In this document: one piece after another, positions 54,721 through 64,000 of the stretch
How positions within the stretch are numbered: position 1 is the first letter of the stretch
Layout of the letters: each line of letters starts with the position of its first letter
NCBI GenBank assembly: GCA_010909165.1
Contig: MU008172.1
Span: forward strand, 1,054,001 to 1,118,000
Source of the DNA: Anthoceros angustus
Lineage: Eukaryota > Streptophyta > Anthocerotopsida > Anthocerotales > Anthocerotaceae
Direction of reading: 5' to 3'
DNA length: 64,000 nt
Made by a program: the position numbers and the translations under genes
The notes under the pieces: generated by a model
What the model saw: the letters and a program-made list of their open reading frames with translations, nothing else
Database searches by the model: none
Told to the model about the DNA's origin: nothing

Positions 54721-56269
54721 CACCACTGTGACCCGAGGGTCCCGATTAGGTCCGAGAACCCACCGACTTACTCCGGATCAAGGTATGGAGGTCCTCGGAT
54801 CGAGAAATGCCGGCCCCACTACGGACTTTGTGGGGCCTCACTACCGGCCGGAAGAAACACGGCGAAGTCCTGCTACCGCCATGGACGGAATGCTTTGGGG
54901 TCTCGGTACAATGGAGAAGACCTGTGAAGTGGAGGCCACCCGAGGAGGATGGTGGAACCCAAGAGCAAGTGAAGGCCTGTGGGGCAAAGGAAAGGCGGAG
55001 TCCTCGCCGATCGAGGAAGGGAAACGCCGGGTGGCGGAGCGCGAGGCCCGCGGTTCACAGATCGGTTAAGGTTCTTCAAGCGAACACAAGCAAGCTCAGA
55101 GGCCCAAGCGCTGGGCGGAGGACCTTGCAGCGAAGAGGGAAGCGCAGCAGAGGCTAAGAGGCCCGGCACAAGCAGAGAGCTCGACTGCGGAGGCGGCCGG
55201 CCAGAGGCCAAGTGGGCGAGGCCTGTAAAGGCGGCGAAGGAGCCTGCTGCAAAGAGCGACCGGATCACTACAGACGTGATCGAACCGTGGAGAGAGTCAC
55301 AGCATGACCGAGGTTACTCAAGGCCGTGACAAAGTGCTATGGAGGTGCAAGGCCAAAGGAGGAGATGGAGGCCAGACTGGGAGATAGGAGATCTCCGAGC
55401 ACACCGCAGGAAGTAGAGGAGAGGCGGCAGCAGATGGAGGATGAAGGACACTGGAGCTACAACCCAAGATGCGCTTGAGCAAGCAGTGATTCTCAACGAG
55501 AGAATCCACGACTGAGCACGAAATAGAGCCAGCTCCTCAAGACGGAGGAAAATCGCGACTATCCAAGGAGTTGGACGCTGCTGTATGAGCCGGAGGAAGT
55601 CCGAGCCTGGACGGAGGTATCTCACTGGAGAGGGAGTCATGAGCTAAAGGCCGTAATGAACGGAGGAGCGAGCACGGAAGCGTAAAAGAAGCCGTCCGAG
55701 AAAGGCGGAAGGGAACGCCGCGCTATGGCGGTAAGCCGGGCAATGGAGAGGAAACGACGGAGCCGGAGTGCGGAGCAATGGCAACAGGAGGTGACCGAGG
55801 CCGCCTTGTAGCCTCGCTGATACGCCCGCCCACCACAACCGGGCAGAGAGGTGGCCCAACAAGCCGGGCAAAGACACCTCCCAACACTTATGGCGAGGGA
55901 GTATCGGTGCTCCGCACACGTGGAAGAGGCACCAACAAGTCGATCTGGACTTTGCCTATTACCACGCCGAGCTCCCAAGGCGAGAAGCCTCTCACGCAAA
56001 CGGACGACCGGAAGGCTCAAGGAGATGAAGGCCACGGGACAAAGACAGGACCCTAGTGGCCCCTGCTTGGAGATGACGGAGCGCGGAGAGGAGCAACCGG
56101 AGGAGCGGAACGAGGGAGCGGATGCGATCGAGGTAAGCACCGACCCTCACCATGGAAGGAGGGGCCAACGGGAGTACCGGGCGATCGGGAACATGGAGGA
56201 CTTCGAGGGAGAGCCACGGAGGAGTCCCGTGAGGGAGGAAACCCGGTGGCGGAGTCCGACTTTGTCCGA

Positions 56270-57060
56270 CCCCGAGGTCCGGACCAAGTCCGACTCAAGT
56301 CCGACTCAAGTCCGGACTAATAAGTCCGGACTCAAGTCCGGACCAAGTCCGACCTCAAGTCCGACCCCGAGGTCCGGACCCCAGAGACAAGGTGACCTAG
56401 CCGGCCGACAGAATAAGCCGACTCAAGTTCGTGGAGTCGAGACAGACCTCGAGGACCGGATCGGGCAAGAAGGAGGAGCCCCTTCGACTTACGCTTAGGG
56501 GAGAGGTGGCCCAACAAGCCGGGCAAAGACATTTTAACACTTATGGCGGAGGGAGACGGTGCTCCGCACACGTGGAAGAGGCACCAACAAGTCGATCTGA
56601 CTTTGCCTATTACCACGCCGAGCCCCTCAGAAGCCTCGACGCCGCCGCAAACGGACGGACCGGAAGGCTCAAGGAGATGAAGGCCACGGGACAAAGACAG
56701 GACCCTAGTGGCCCCTGCTTGAGATGACGGAGCGCGGAGAGGAGCAACCGGAGGAGCAGAACGAGGAGCGCGGATGCGATCGCACCCCGACCCTCACCAT
56801 GGAAGGAGGGGCCAACGAAGGAGCCACTCGATCGGGAATGGAGGACTTCGAGGGAGAGCCACGGAGGAGTCCTGAGGGAGGAAACCCGGGCGTGAGTCCG
56901 ACTTTGTCCGACCGAGGGAGGCCGGATCAAGTCCGACTAGAATAAGTCCGGACCAAGTCCGGACTAATAAGTCCGACCTCAAGTCCGACCCCGACAGTCC
57001 TGACCGAGGTCCGACCCTGAGACAAGGTCGACCTAGCCGACCTGAATAAGCCGGACTCAA
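56270..57060. repeat. TCCGGA/AAGTCCGAC arrays (B, 3' LTR)
   Basis: Two clusters (56270-56390 and 56890-57060) of AAGTCCGGAC, CAAGTCCGAC and AATAAGTCCGGAC units spaced 10-16 bp apart, duplicated with the 640-bp unit that contains them. A third cluster (57990-58170) has been copied next to flank-derived DNA. Confidence 0.85.
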
Positions 57061-57999
57061 GTTCGTGAGTCGAGACAGACCTCGAGGACCGGATCGGGCA
57101 AGAAGGAGGAGCCCCTTCGACTTACGCTTAGGGGAGCAGAGCCGGTGGCCCCACCGAAGGACCTGTGGAGGCCAGGGAGGATGACGCCGTGGTAACGGCG
57201 GCTGTCGATCACGTGAGCCCAACCCGGCTGTGATTCCGGGAGAGGAGGGGCCCCTACCACGGATCATCCGATTGGGTGCACCACAACCGCTGTGACGGGA
57301 TTGACCACCCATTCCCGAGGGGGCCTGTGACCTTCCCACAATGAAGGAGATAGGGGAAATAGGATGGTAGGCGTCGATTAGGTATACCGAAATGGCTATC
57401 ACCGTAATAGGGGTGTAATAAAGACGCCACCTTGGGCGCAGATAAGAGGGCCGATTCTAGTAAAGCATCTTTCTTGGTGTTGATGCCGCTGCTCTGCACT
57501 TGTGAGTCTTCTTGCTAACGTGAGTCCCGAGTCACCGAAAGGTGCACGACGACCCGGGAGATTGATCAAGGTCCCGTGACGGACTTAACGTGGTGGTGTG
57601 TGCAGGAAGGTGAGGGAGGCCGGACCTCAAGTCCGACCCGCACCTCACCATGGAAGGACGACCGGAACGTGAGCCGGAGGAACTCCGAGGGCGTGTAGAG
57701 CCCGGACGAGAGGCCCGGAGCAACGAGGAGGTCCGGATAACCCGCGCTGCCTTTTTCTAAGACCAAGAGCGTGAGGGAGAGAGGAACGGATCAAGAAACG
57801 AGTGACGAACGGGACGCAAAACGGGTCCTTAAACGCTTGGCCACACCGGCCTGCTCGTGAACGCTGTGAGTAGTTAGGAGTATGTGTGTGTGTTGAGGCC
57901 GAACGAGCGCTATGACGGTGAAATCACCAACGAAACGAGCCTATCATTCTCTTGGGAACGGACTCCATACCACAACGACACGGATTGTGGGCGTGAGTC

Positions 58000-58608
58000 C
58001 GACTCAAGTCCGGACCAAGTCCGACCCGCACCACATACCTTGGCCCCGACAATCCTTCCCACCCCAATACGCAAGCGGCAACCACCAACGAAACGGATCA
58101 AGTCCGACCCCGAGGTCCGGACCAAGTCCGGACCAAGTCCGGACTAATAAGTCCGGACCAAGTCCGACTCACACCAATGTGCTTGGCCACACCGCACATC
58201 ATCCACAACACCAATCAGCCCAAACCATCACAAGGCCATACAGGCATCACATAGCCCTTCCGTCAACACCAATCAGCCCAAACCATCACAAGGCCATACA
58301 GGCATCACATAGCCCTTCCGTCAACACCAACTGCCCATATCACCGGTCCCTAAATCACAACACAAGCATGGAATCAACATCACCAAATGTCCGCACATCA
58401 TCCACGCGGCCCACTAAATCACCCAGCGACCACCCCAATACGCAAGCGGCAACCACAACACCCCGCCCTCCCCACACCAAACTGGGAACCCGCCCTTGCC
58501 GCCCAAACATAACCAGTCAGGAATCAACATCACCAATCAGCCCAAACCATCACAAGGCCATACAGGCATCACATAGCCCTTCCGCCAACACCAACTTCCA
58601 CCCCATAT
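58000..58608. repeat. Mosaic of LTR and flank-derived pieces
   Basis: Short blocks match sequences that normally lie after the element. These are 58020-58065 with 59829-59870, 58165-58180 with 59895-59910, and 58390-58605 with 59225-59440, while 58190-58350 repeats the 59365-59440 phrase ACCAATCAGCCCAAACC in two tandem copies. The blocks are joined at 3-13 bp microhomologies. Confidence 0.8.
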
Positions 58609-59224
58609 CACCGTAATAGGGGTGTAATAAAGACGCCCTTGGGCGCAGATAAGAGGGCCGAGGCCGCCTAGTAAAGCATCTTTCTTGGTGTTGATGCTGC
58701 CTGCACTCAGTCTTCTTGCTAACGTGAGTCCCGAGTCACCGAAAGGTGCACGACTCCCGGGAGATTGATCAAGGTCCCGTGACGACTTAACGTGTGGTGG
58801 TGTGTGCAGGAAGGTGAGAATCGGTGACCTGTTCGCCGAGAGCGCGGTCCAACGCCGAGCGAGAACGCGTGAGCCGAGGTGGGAGGGTAGAGCCCGGACG
58901 GAGAGGCCCGCGAGCAACGAGGAGGTCCCGATCACAGACTCGCTTTTCTAAGCAAGACAAGTGTAGAGGGAGAGAGGAACGGATGCGATGAGTGAACGAT
59001 ACGGACGACGAAAACGGGTCTCAAACGCTTGGCCACACCGGCCTGCTCGTGAACGTTATAAATAGGGGTGTAAACGAAGATTGAGTGTGTTAAGGTGAAG
59101 TGGACCAAGAAAGGTGAGAATCAAGCGCAAAACGGCGGAGCTATCATTCCCTTTGGGAACGGACTCATACCACAACGACACGGATTGTGCGCGCCTACCG
59201 GCCCATCAACAAAGTCACGCCACA

Positions 59225-59229
59225 CCGCA
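59225..59229. repeat. Target-site duplication of element B (right)
   Basis: CCGCA directly after the LTR end CACA, matching 40171-40175. Confidence 0.8.
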
Positions 59230-60118
59230 CATCATCCACGCGGCCCACTAAATCACCCAGCGACCACCCCAATACGCAAGCGGCAACCACAACACCCCGT
59301 CCTCCCCACACCAAACTGGGAACCCGCCTTGCCGCCCAAACATAACCAGAGGAATCAACATCACCAATCAGCCCAAACCATCACAAGGCCATACAGGCAT
59401 CACATAGCCCTTCCGTCAACACCAACTGCCCACCCCATATCACCGGTCCCTAAATCACAACACCAAGATGCATACGAGAAGCCTACGTGAACACCCTTAT
59501 CGACCCCAATACCATCATGCCCAAGAGTCAAACATGAATTTGGAAGGTAGTGCTAACATATAACGACACCGTGAAGTACAAACAAGCATGGAAGGTGAGG
59601 GACGCATGATGAAGGTTCGCACTCACAACACAAGCATGGAATCCATGTACAAGATATTCATCTCACCGTGAAGTATCCAAGAAGTGGATGATGTGCTGGT
59701 CAAAAGTGTTTGGTCCAGACGTAGGCGCTTGGTGTCCTTTGTGTTGGAGGAAGGTCGAGAGGCGAGCTCCTGCACTGCGTAACGCCGGCTTTCACATCAT
59801 CCGAGATCACATCGACCTAAGCTTCCTTCCGACCCGCACCACATACCTTGGCCCCGACAATCCTTCCCACCCCGCACTGCAGATCGGATCCGCTCGACTC
59901 ACACCAATGTGCTTGGCCAGTGGGAATCGATGGTCATCCGGACCGACAAAATGATATTCCAGAGCGATTGCCTCGCAGTGATCGCCGACCAACATCCTTC
60001 AAATTTACATGTCAGGCTCATATTCCTCATGAGAACAAGAACAACTCTTCATCTTTCCCAACAAGGTTCGGAGTACGAAAGTCCTTCAGCAGGAAGCTCT
60101 TCAAAAGTACTATAGATC
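59230..60118. other. Right flank of element B
   Basis: The part 59230-59470 is ATCACCA-rich and is the source of the flank pieces found in the mosaic. The part 59500-60118 has plus-strand frames (59688-59954 and 59848-60225) without a recognised domain. CCTTGGCCCCGACAATCC at 59848 is one of the blocks copied into the LTR. Confidence 0.4.
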
Positions 60119-60409
60119 TCACGACATTGCAATCGAGAACTCACTTGTCATCCGCAAGAATTGCTCTCCAAGCTCCCTTGCTAGTTTGGCGGCGCGATCA
60201 GGTGTATCAACCCCAACGACCTTGAAATAACGCTGCATCGCGCCGACACGCACTCGGCTTGTGGAGGTGGAGGTCGATGCCGCCGCACTGCCTACTATGT
60301 CCACCGGCTCATTCCTCGCTTTGCGCCTGCTCGCAGCCGCCAAAGCCCCGCCTCCCCGCACGCTTCCTCTCAAATTTAACACGCTGACTACAAGGAGAGC
60401 GGCCATCAT
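60119..60409 (-). CDS. Hypothetical small protein with N-terminal hydrophobic segment
   Basis: A TGA lies in frame upstream, and the first ATGs are at 60409-60407 and 60406-60404 (context GCCCATGATGG). The product would be about 96 residues. It has a short hydrophobic start (MMAALLVVSVLNL), an Arg/Ala/Ser-rich stretch resembling an organelle-targeting or signal sequence, a Ser/Thr run (STSTSTS), then a helical part with DRAAKLARELGEQFLRM. This could be a first exon with a transit peptide or a small membrane protein. No homologue is recognised. The antisense plus-strand frame (60261-60629) is also open. Confidence 0.35.
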   Translation of the reverse strand: MMAALLVVSVLNLRGSVRGGGALAAASRRKARNEPVDIVGSAAASTSTSTSRVRVGAMQRYFKVVGVDTPDRAAKLARELGEQFLRMTSEFSIAMS

Positions 60410-60904
60410 GGGCGTAACCACCCCAATCAGCTTGAGAAACTTCCATCACAAGTCGGCTTATTCCTCGCACAATCGGGCGACACACAATCCATGCCGAAAC
60501 CTTGCCACACAACGCACTTCTCGCCGCCCGCCTCCTCTCCGTGCATTTGCACCAGATCGCGTATGTACGCCTCCACACCGCAGAACAAACAAGCTTTTCA
60601 CATCAATTCAAAGAACATATATGCCATGAATGCATCCCAAAGCAAGACCCACCGTGTCCACAAAGTGACATCAACGGGATAGGCATAATGGGCGAAGGAA
60701 GTCCGCTTGGTTATGCACGATCGGTTCTTGCCTTCACAAGAGCAGGAAAACACGCGGAGCACACATTTTTATGTTCCCGCGGAGGTTCCTTCCTGTGTAA
60801 TTTTGAATTTCGTGACATGTAGGCTGGTCCATGTGACCAAATGACACAACCAGCTTTTTCTATGTCAAGTGCCACCAAAGCGTAAGTGACACCGACTTTC
60901 TGGG
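60410..60904. other. Spacer without a supported gene
   Basis: Short frames occur on both strands, none convincing. A minus-strand peptide near 60870-60700 (YALVALDIEKAGCVIW) continues past the CACTA N-terminal fragment but does not match that family. Confidence 0.3.
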
Positions 60905-60908
60905 TACT

Positions 60909-61899
60909 CTAGTACCATTTATAGAACTGCATGTACACATATCCGCCGATGCACATTTCGCAAATTTCTAAGCATATGGTCCACGGAAAAGCAAATATTA
61001 ACACAGCGTGAATCTTTTCGACCTTGGGCCCAAACATATATAGGGTTTTCTTTGCCTCCGCCATGGACCGTGGCAAGTTTCCGATGGCGCAAGTGATGCC
61101 CAAGAGCCTCCAATATAGCCGCTATGGCAACATCGATATACCGAACTTGGATTGGATTGATAGGAGCAGAAGTGTCGCAGTGAGAGAAGTTTCAGTGGTA
61201 CTGCAATGTTCGCAACCTGTGAACAATGGTGTTTCCGCGGCAATTCGGGCTGCTGCTGTGTCATCGCTGGGCACTTGTTGGGGATCCCAACCGGCCATGC
61301 TGTCATCGATGTCCACATCATCCATACCATGTGCCCGCCCGCCATCAGAAGCGTTCTCGTTCTCACTGTTCGAATGTGGTGGGTGGGCATAAATTAATAC
61401 ATCTGGTTGCTGTGGCGTATTGATGTCGCCGAGTGGAGGAGACATGTGTTGCTCATCAGATGGATTCAAACCGCACCTTATTGCAGGCGGAATGACGGCG
61501 GCATGCCCACGCGTCTCATCCTCAGGAATGGGCGAGGACTGGGACCAGCAAATTTCTACGCGCTGCATTGAAAGCCCGAAAAAAATAAATGAGATGCATA
61601 ACCCTTAAACAAGTCACGTAATCAAGTAGGGAGAACATGCTTGCATATTCCACGACGCTCACCGCTTCACGATACCAACGACGGATAGTTTCCTCACAAT
61701 GTTGCTGTGAAATGTGTGCAGGGATGGGTGTTGCTATGTTCTGGCAGCGCGGGCATGGACATAGCATGTGCGTCGTCAAGTCCGGATTCCGTATACGCGG
61801 CATTGCAACCTGATGGTTCAAACTGGAAATACCCCACCCCGGCCTGAAGAATGTTAACTGCGTGCCGTGTCGTCCATAGAAAGCTGCATTGGAGGGCAC
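60909..61899 (-). pseudogene. CACTA transposase N-terminal fragment
   Basis: Frame 61899-61522 carries the transposase-associated domain with a Cys cluster (MLCPCPRCQN) and a downstream RRWYREAV. An acidic linker follows (61568-61122) with ASDGGRAHGMDDVDIDD. Then LTATLLLLSIQSKFGIS and, in frame 61103-60909, LGITCAIGNLPRSMAEAKKT and PKVEKIHA. These are the blocks that precede the Tnp2 core in plant CACTA transposases. Similarity ends near 60910, just before the CxxC and VLRHFP-type blocks, which occur at the broken upstream end of the core at 16650. Confidence 0.7.
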
Positions 61900-62862
61900 C
61901 GCTCACTTTCCCCGCACGACATGCCGGGTATCAGGCTCGTTGATGAGAAGGATGGGACGCCAACAACGCACTCTGCTTCCACGTTCGTATTCTCATGGGC
62001 GGCATCTATCTGTCACACAAAATGTGGATGTTCACAATAGCGACTTCAAATGCCCAGAATTGGGCCAGCAACGCCACCAGCCTCTCTCACATACCACGAC
62101 ACCCATCGCTTCCGTGTCGATGCCAACCAAAGAATGTATTTAACCTTGTTATATTGTCAATGGACAACATTGGATGGCATCACCGGGCTTGAGGAGATGG
62201 TCGACACGCCAATGCCCCGTGGTACGAGGCATTGGTAGACTGGCATTTGCCAACACCAGGTATAGTCGGCGATCGATTCTTTCCGTTGCGTCCATCGGAA
62301 GGCTATCGCCGCAACAACGCCCGTAGTTCTCCTCATATGCGAAGATGTATGCATGCATCGAGAAGAGTTTTCCATGCATCAAGACATGGAGCTCCCAACA
62401 GCACCCAAAGACACCACAATGTGGCGGAGAAGGCCGCAACCTCCATTTGAAGACGAAGCATTCCAAACTGGCGTCGCCGACGCATTGCAGGCCTGCACTA
62501 GCTGTTTGCCATAAGACGTTGCAAGTGGCAGATGCCGGTATCCTAGGTGTTTATTTCTACAGTAGGGCACACGCGGGTGAACATGCCATGACGACCGACA
62601 ACAAGTGCACACAGTGGCCGGAATCGCCGACTGCAGGATGTCCCGTGTGGAGTTTTGTAGCACTTCCACAAAGGGTGTGTGTAAGAAGCGAAGTTGTTGA
62701 ATTGAAGTAAAGTTGGAAAGCATTGCCTTCCCAAAGTTCACCAGTACTAAAGCGTGTTTGTCACTCGAGCTTGACTCCCATTCTATTTGCCGCACACTTG
62801 CTTGCATATGCGCACTCTGCCGGCTTACCTTACACATTTCTCGCAACTGCCACCGGACCGCC
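61900..62862. other. Region upstream of the CACTA N-terminal fragment
   Basis: Overlapping frames on both strands (plus 62345-62710, minus 62873-62379) are similar in quality and no domain is visible. A CACTA terminus (reading ...TAGTG) was looked for here and not found. Confidence 0.3.
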
Positions 62863-63778
62863 ATGGATGGCACACCCGAAACAGAGCCTTACTACTTGCC
62901 CGAACTGTCTCAGCCAATTACAGACACCCAACACATGGAGCAGCTGGTATCATTGGCAATGGCGAACCCGCCCATAGAGTACCGCGAAGGCATAAGGCGT
63001 GCACGACGGCACAGTTGTGGTGGCAGTGCACATTCAGGTTCTGAGTCCGACTCTGAGCGACCAACTCCACCGCCAAAACCAGATGGCATGATGTGCCGCT
63101 GCCTCCAATTTGGAGTGCAGCCTCGGGCCGGTGGAAGGCGATGAGAAGGTGTGGGCGCACTGATTCGATGTGCACACCCCATATGTGTGGGGAGGGGGAG
63201 AGGGTAGGTGGGTGCTCCAAGTCATGGAGGCAGCAGGGTTGCCGGAAATGCATCATCGGTTTGTCACAGCAAGAGCAAGTTTGGAGGATGATGGGCCGTT
63301 GCCTGTGCTGCGGCCTGAGCAGCATCGGCCGAACGGGAAAGTTTGGGGAGCTTGCGCAGAAAGGTTGGGTCTTGGGTTCCTGGGTCGAGCAAAGGAGCTC
63401 GCAATATTCGTGCACCAAGCAGTTGAGGCACTCCGAGAGAATTGGCGTGAACACATCGTCGTCCTCAGATTTGAGACTGCAAGGGAGAAATTGTATTGTG
63501 ACGCCATGTTGGGAGAGCACTTGTTCACACTTCTGGTGGTGCAGAAGGTGGCCCAATTTGGAGAAATTACCTCGTCACCCAACAAGGCTGATTGGATTGG
63601 TGGGAACTTGCGACGCCATTGCAGGAGGAGGCACATTTCACAAGTGGATGTGGGGAAACACATATATGTGCGCGAGAGGGGCCCTATTGGGATCAACGCT
63701 GCTACCTTCGTGGATCGCCCATTATGCGTTAAGGTCCATGCTTACATCTACAAAGATGTGGCATTGTCACTATTGTGA
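62863..63778 (+). CDS. Hypothetical gene in two exon-like frames
   Basis: ATG 62863 in a strong context (CCGCCATGGATGG) opens a frame to 63144 (MDGTPETEPYYLPELSQ..., Ser/Glu-rich with SGSESDSERPTPPPKP). A second frame, one phase on, has its first ATG at 63224 and ends at 63778 (about 184 residues: RFVTARASLEDDG, GACAERLGLGFLGRAKEL, EALRENWREHIVVLRFE). The 63145-63223 gap could be a small intron or an indel. Composition is globular and helical in the second part. The antisense frame 63556-62918 is less protein-like. Function unknown; the gene may extend past the window. Confidence 0.4.
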
Positions 63779-64000
63779 AGCAAAGAATTGATGGGGCAAA
63801 CTTCTGCTGTATCACGAGGGTTTTGTTCACTCACAATGTGGTGGACCATTTTGTCATATGATTTCAAAGTGAATGACGAAGGCCATTACTACTCGAGGCG
63901 GCAGACATGATCGCTGAGGCCCGCTTCACCTTGGCCGGAGGACGACTTCATGCCTTGTTGGCGGGCGATCACATGGGTACCTATTCGACAAGGACATGGA
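63779..64000 (+). other. Window end, possible continuation of the 62863 gene
   Basis: Plus-strand frames here include EARFTLAGGRLHALLAGDHM, coding-like but out of phase with the preceding stop. Nothing further can be assigned. Confidence 0.25.

Larger units (their letters stand above)
40176..59224 (+). mobile_element. Ty3/gypsy retrotransposon B with expanded 3' LTR
   Basis: Plus-strand order: 5' LTR (40176-44516), PBS (44520), gag (44741), protease, RT, RNase H, integrase, polypurine tract (49701-49712), 3' LTR (49713-59224), with CCGCA on both sides. The total is 19.05 kb. It is the same family as A, in opposite orientation and 3.7 kb away. The 3' LTR is more than twice the length of the 5' LTR. 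All genes are frameshifted. Confidence 0.85.
49713..59224 (+). repeat. Element B 3' LTR, expanded to 9,512 bp
   Basis: It starts TGTGGGCTATGCACTTCG and ends CACGCCACA, followed by the CCGCA target duplication, so both ends are genuine. Inside, the order jumps back several times: at 51632-51640 (shared CCGGCCGGA), 53172-53177 (GAGGCG), 56502 (GAG) and 58606-58613 (TATCACCG). The LTR's last 600 bp appear twice (57390-57990 and 58609-59224), separated by 600 bp that includes copies of downstream flank. Confidence 0.85.

Noticed and set aside
56270-57060. CRISPR-like array
   Set aside because: Units are short, palindromic and variably spaced by 0-15 bp. There are no uniform spacers or cas genes, and the context is a plant LTR.
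62918-63556. 212-codon minus-strand ORF
   Set aside because: It is opposite the plus-strand hypothetical gene, which has a better start context and more globular composition. I could not fully exclude it.

Overview
The window looks like repeat-rich nuclear DNA of a plant or streptophyte. It carries Ty3/gypsy LTR retrotransposons whose primer-binding sites match tRNA-Asp, a CACTA (En/Spm) transposon with the plant-type Tnp2, DUF4218 and DUF4216 regions, AT-rich spacers, and no operons or prokaryotic signals. A non-seed plant or charophyte is a weak guess, resting mainly on an uncharacterised DDE-like family at 38.4-40.0 kb. No rRNA, tRNA or CRISPR array was seen, and almost every coding region is broken by short frameshifts.

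Layout. 0.26-2.0 kb: an unrecognised minus-strand coding relic. 2.3-5.1 kb: AT-rich spacer with short tandem repeats and four GC-rich palindromes. 5.1-7.0 kb: an old LTR fragment (relic C). 7.1-7.35 kb: a possible reverse-transcriptase scrap. 7.9-16.7 kb: the 3' part of a CACTA element on the minus strand, with an internal 700-bp triplication. 17-22.3 kb: plus-strand coding-like relics inside three tandem duplications (247, 241 and 960 bp). 22.3-36.4 kb: Ty3 element A on the minus strand, with two LTRs of about 4.4 kb. 36.4-40.2 kb: spacer plus a decayed DDE-like gene. 40.2-59.2 kb: Ty3 element B on the plus strand, bounded by the exact 5-bp target duplication CCGCA. Its 5' LTR is 4.34 kb, but its 3' LTR is swollen to 9.5 kb by microhomology-joined duplications that include copies of flanking DNA. 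59.2-64 kb: flank, a small minus-strand ORF, the missing N-terminal part of a CACTA transposase, and a plus-strand hypothetical gene running toward the window end.

How the parts relate. A, B and relic C belong to one retrotransposon family. A and B share gag, protease, RT, RNase H and integrase in that order, the same polypurine tract and the same PBS type. All three carry, inside the LTR itself, the same open reading frame starting Met-(Ala/Gly)-Pro-Lys and containing a Trp-Glu-Pro-Trp-like motif. An LTR-borne ORF is the most unusual feature of the window. The CACTA N-terminal piece (60.9-61.9 kb) and the CACTA core (from 16.66 kb down) are on the same strand and nearly complementary in the protein, so one transposon may have been split by about 44 kb of nested insertions. 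Copies of repeats differ mostly by short indels, so decay and consensus-sequence error cannot be separated from the sequence alone.
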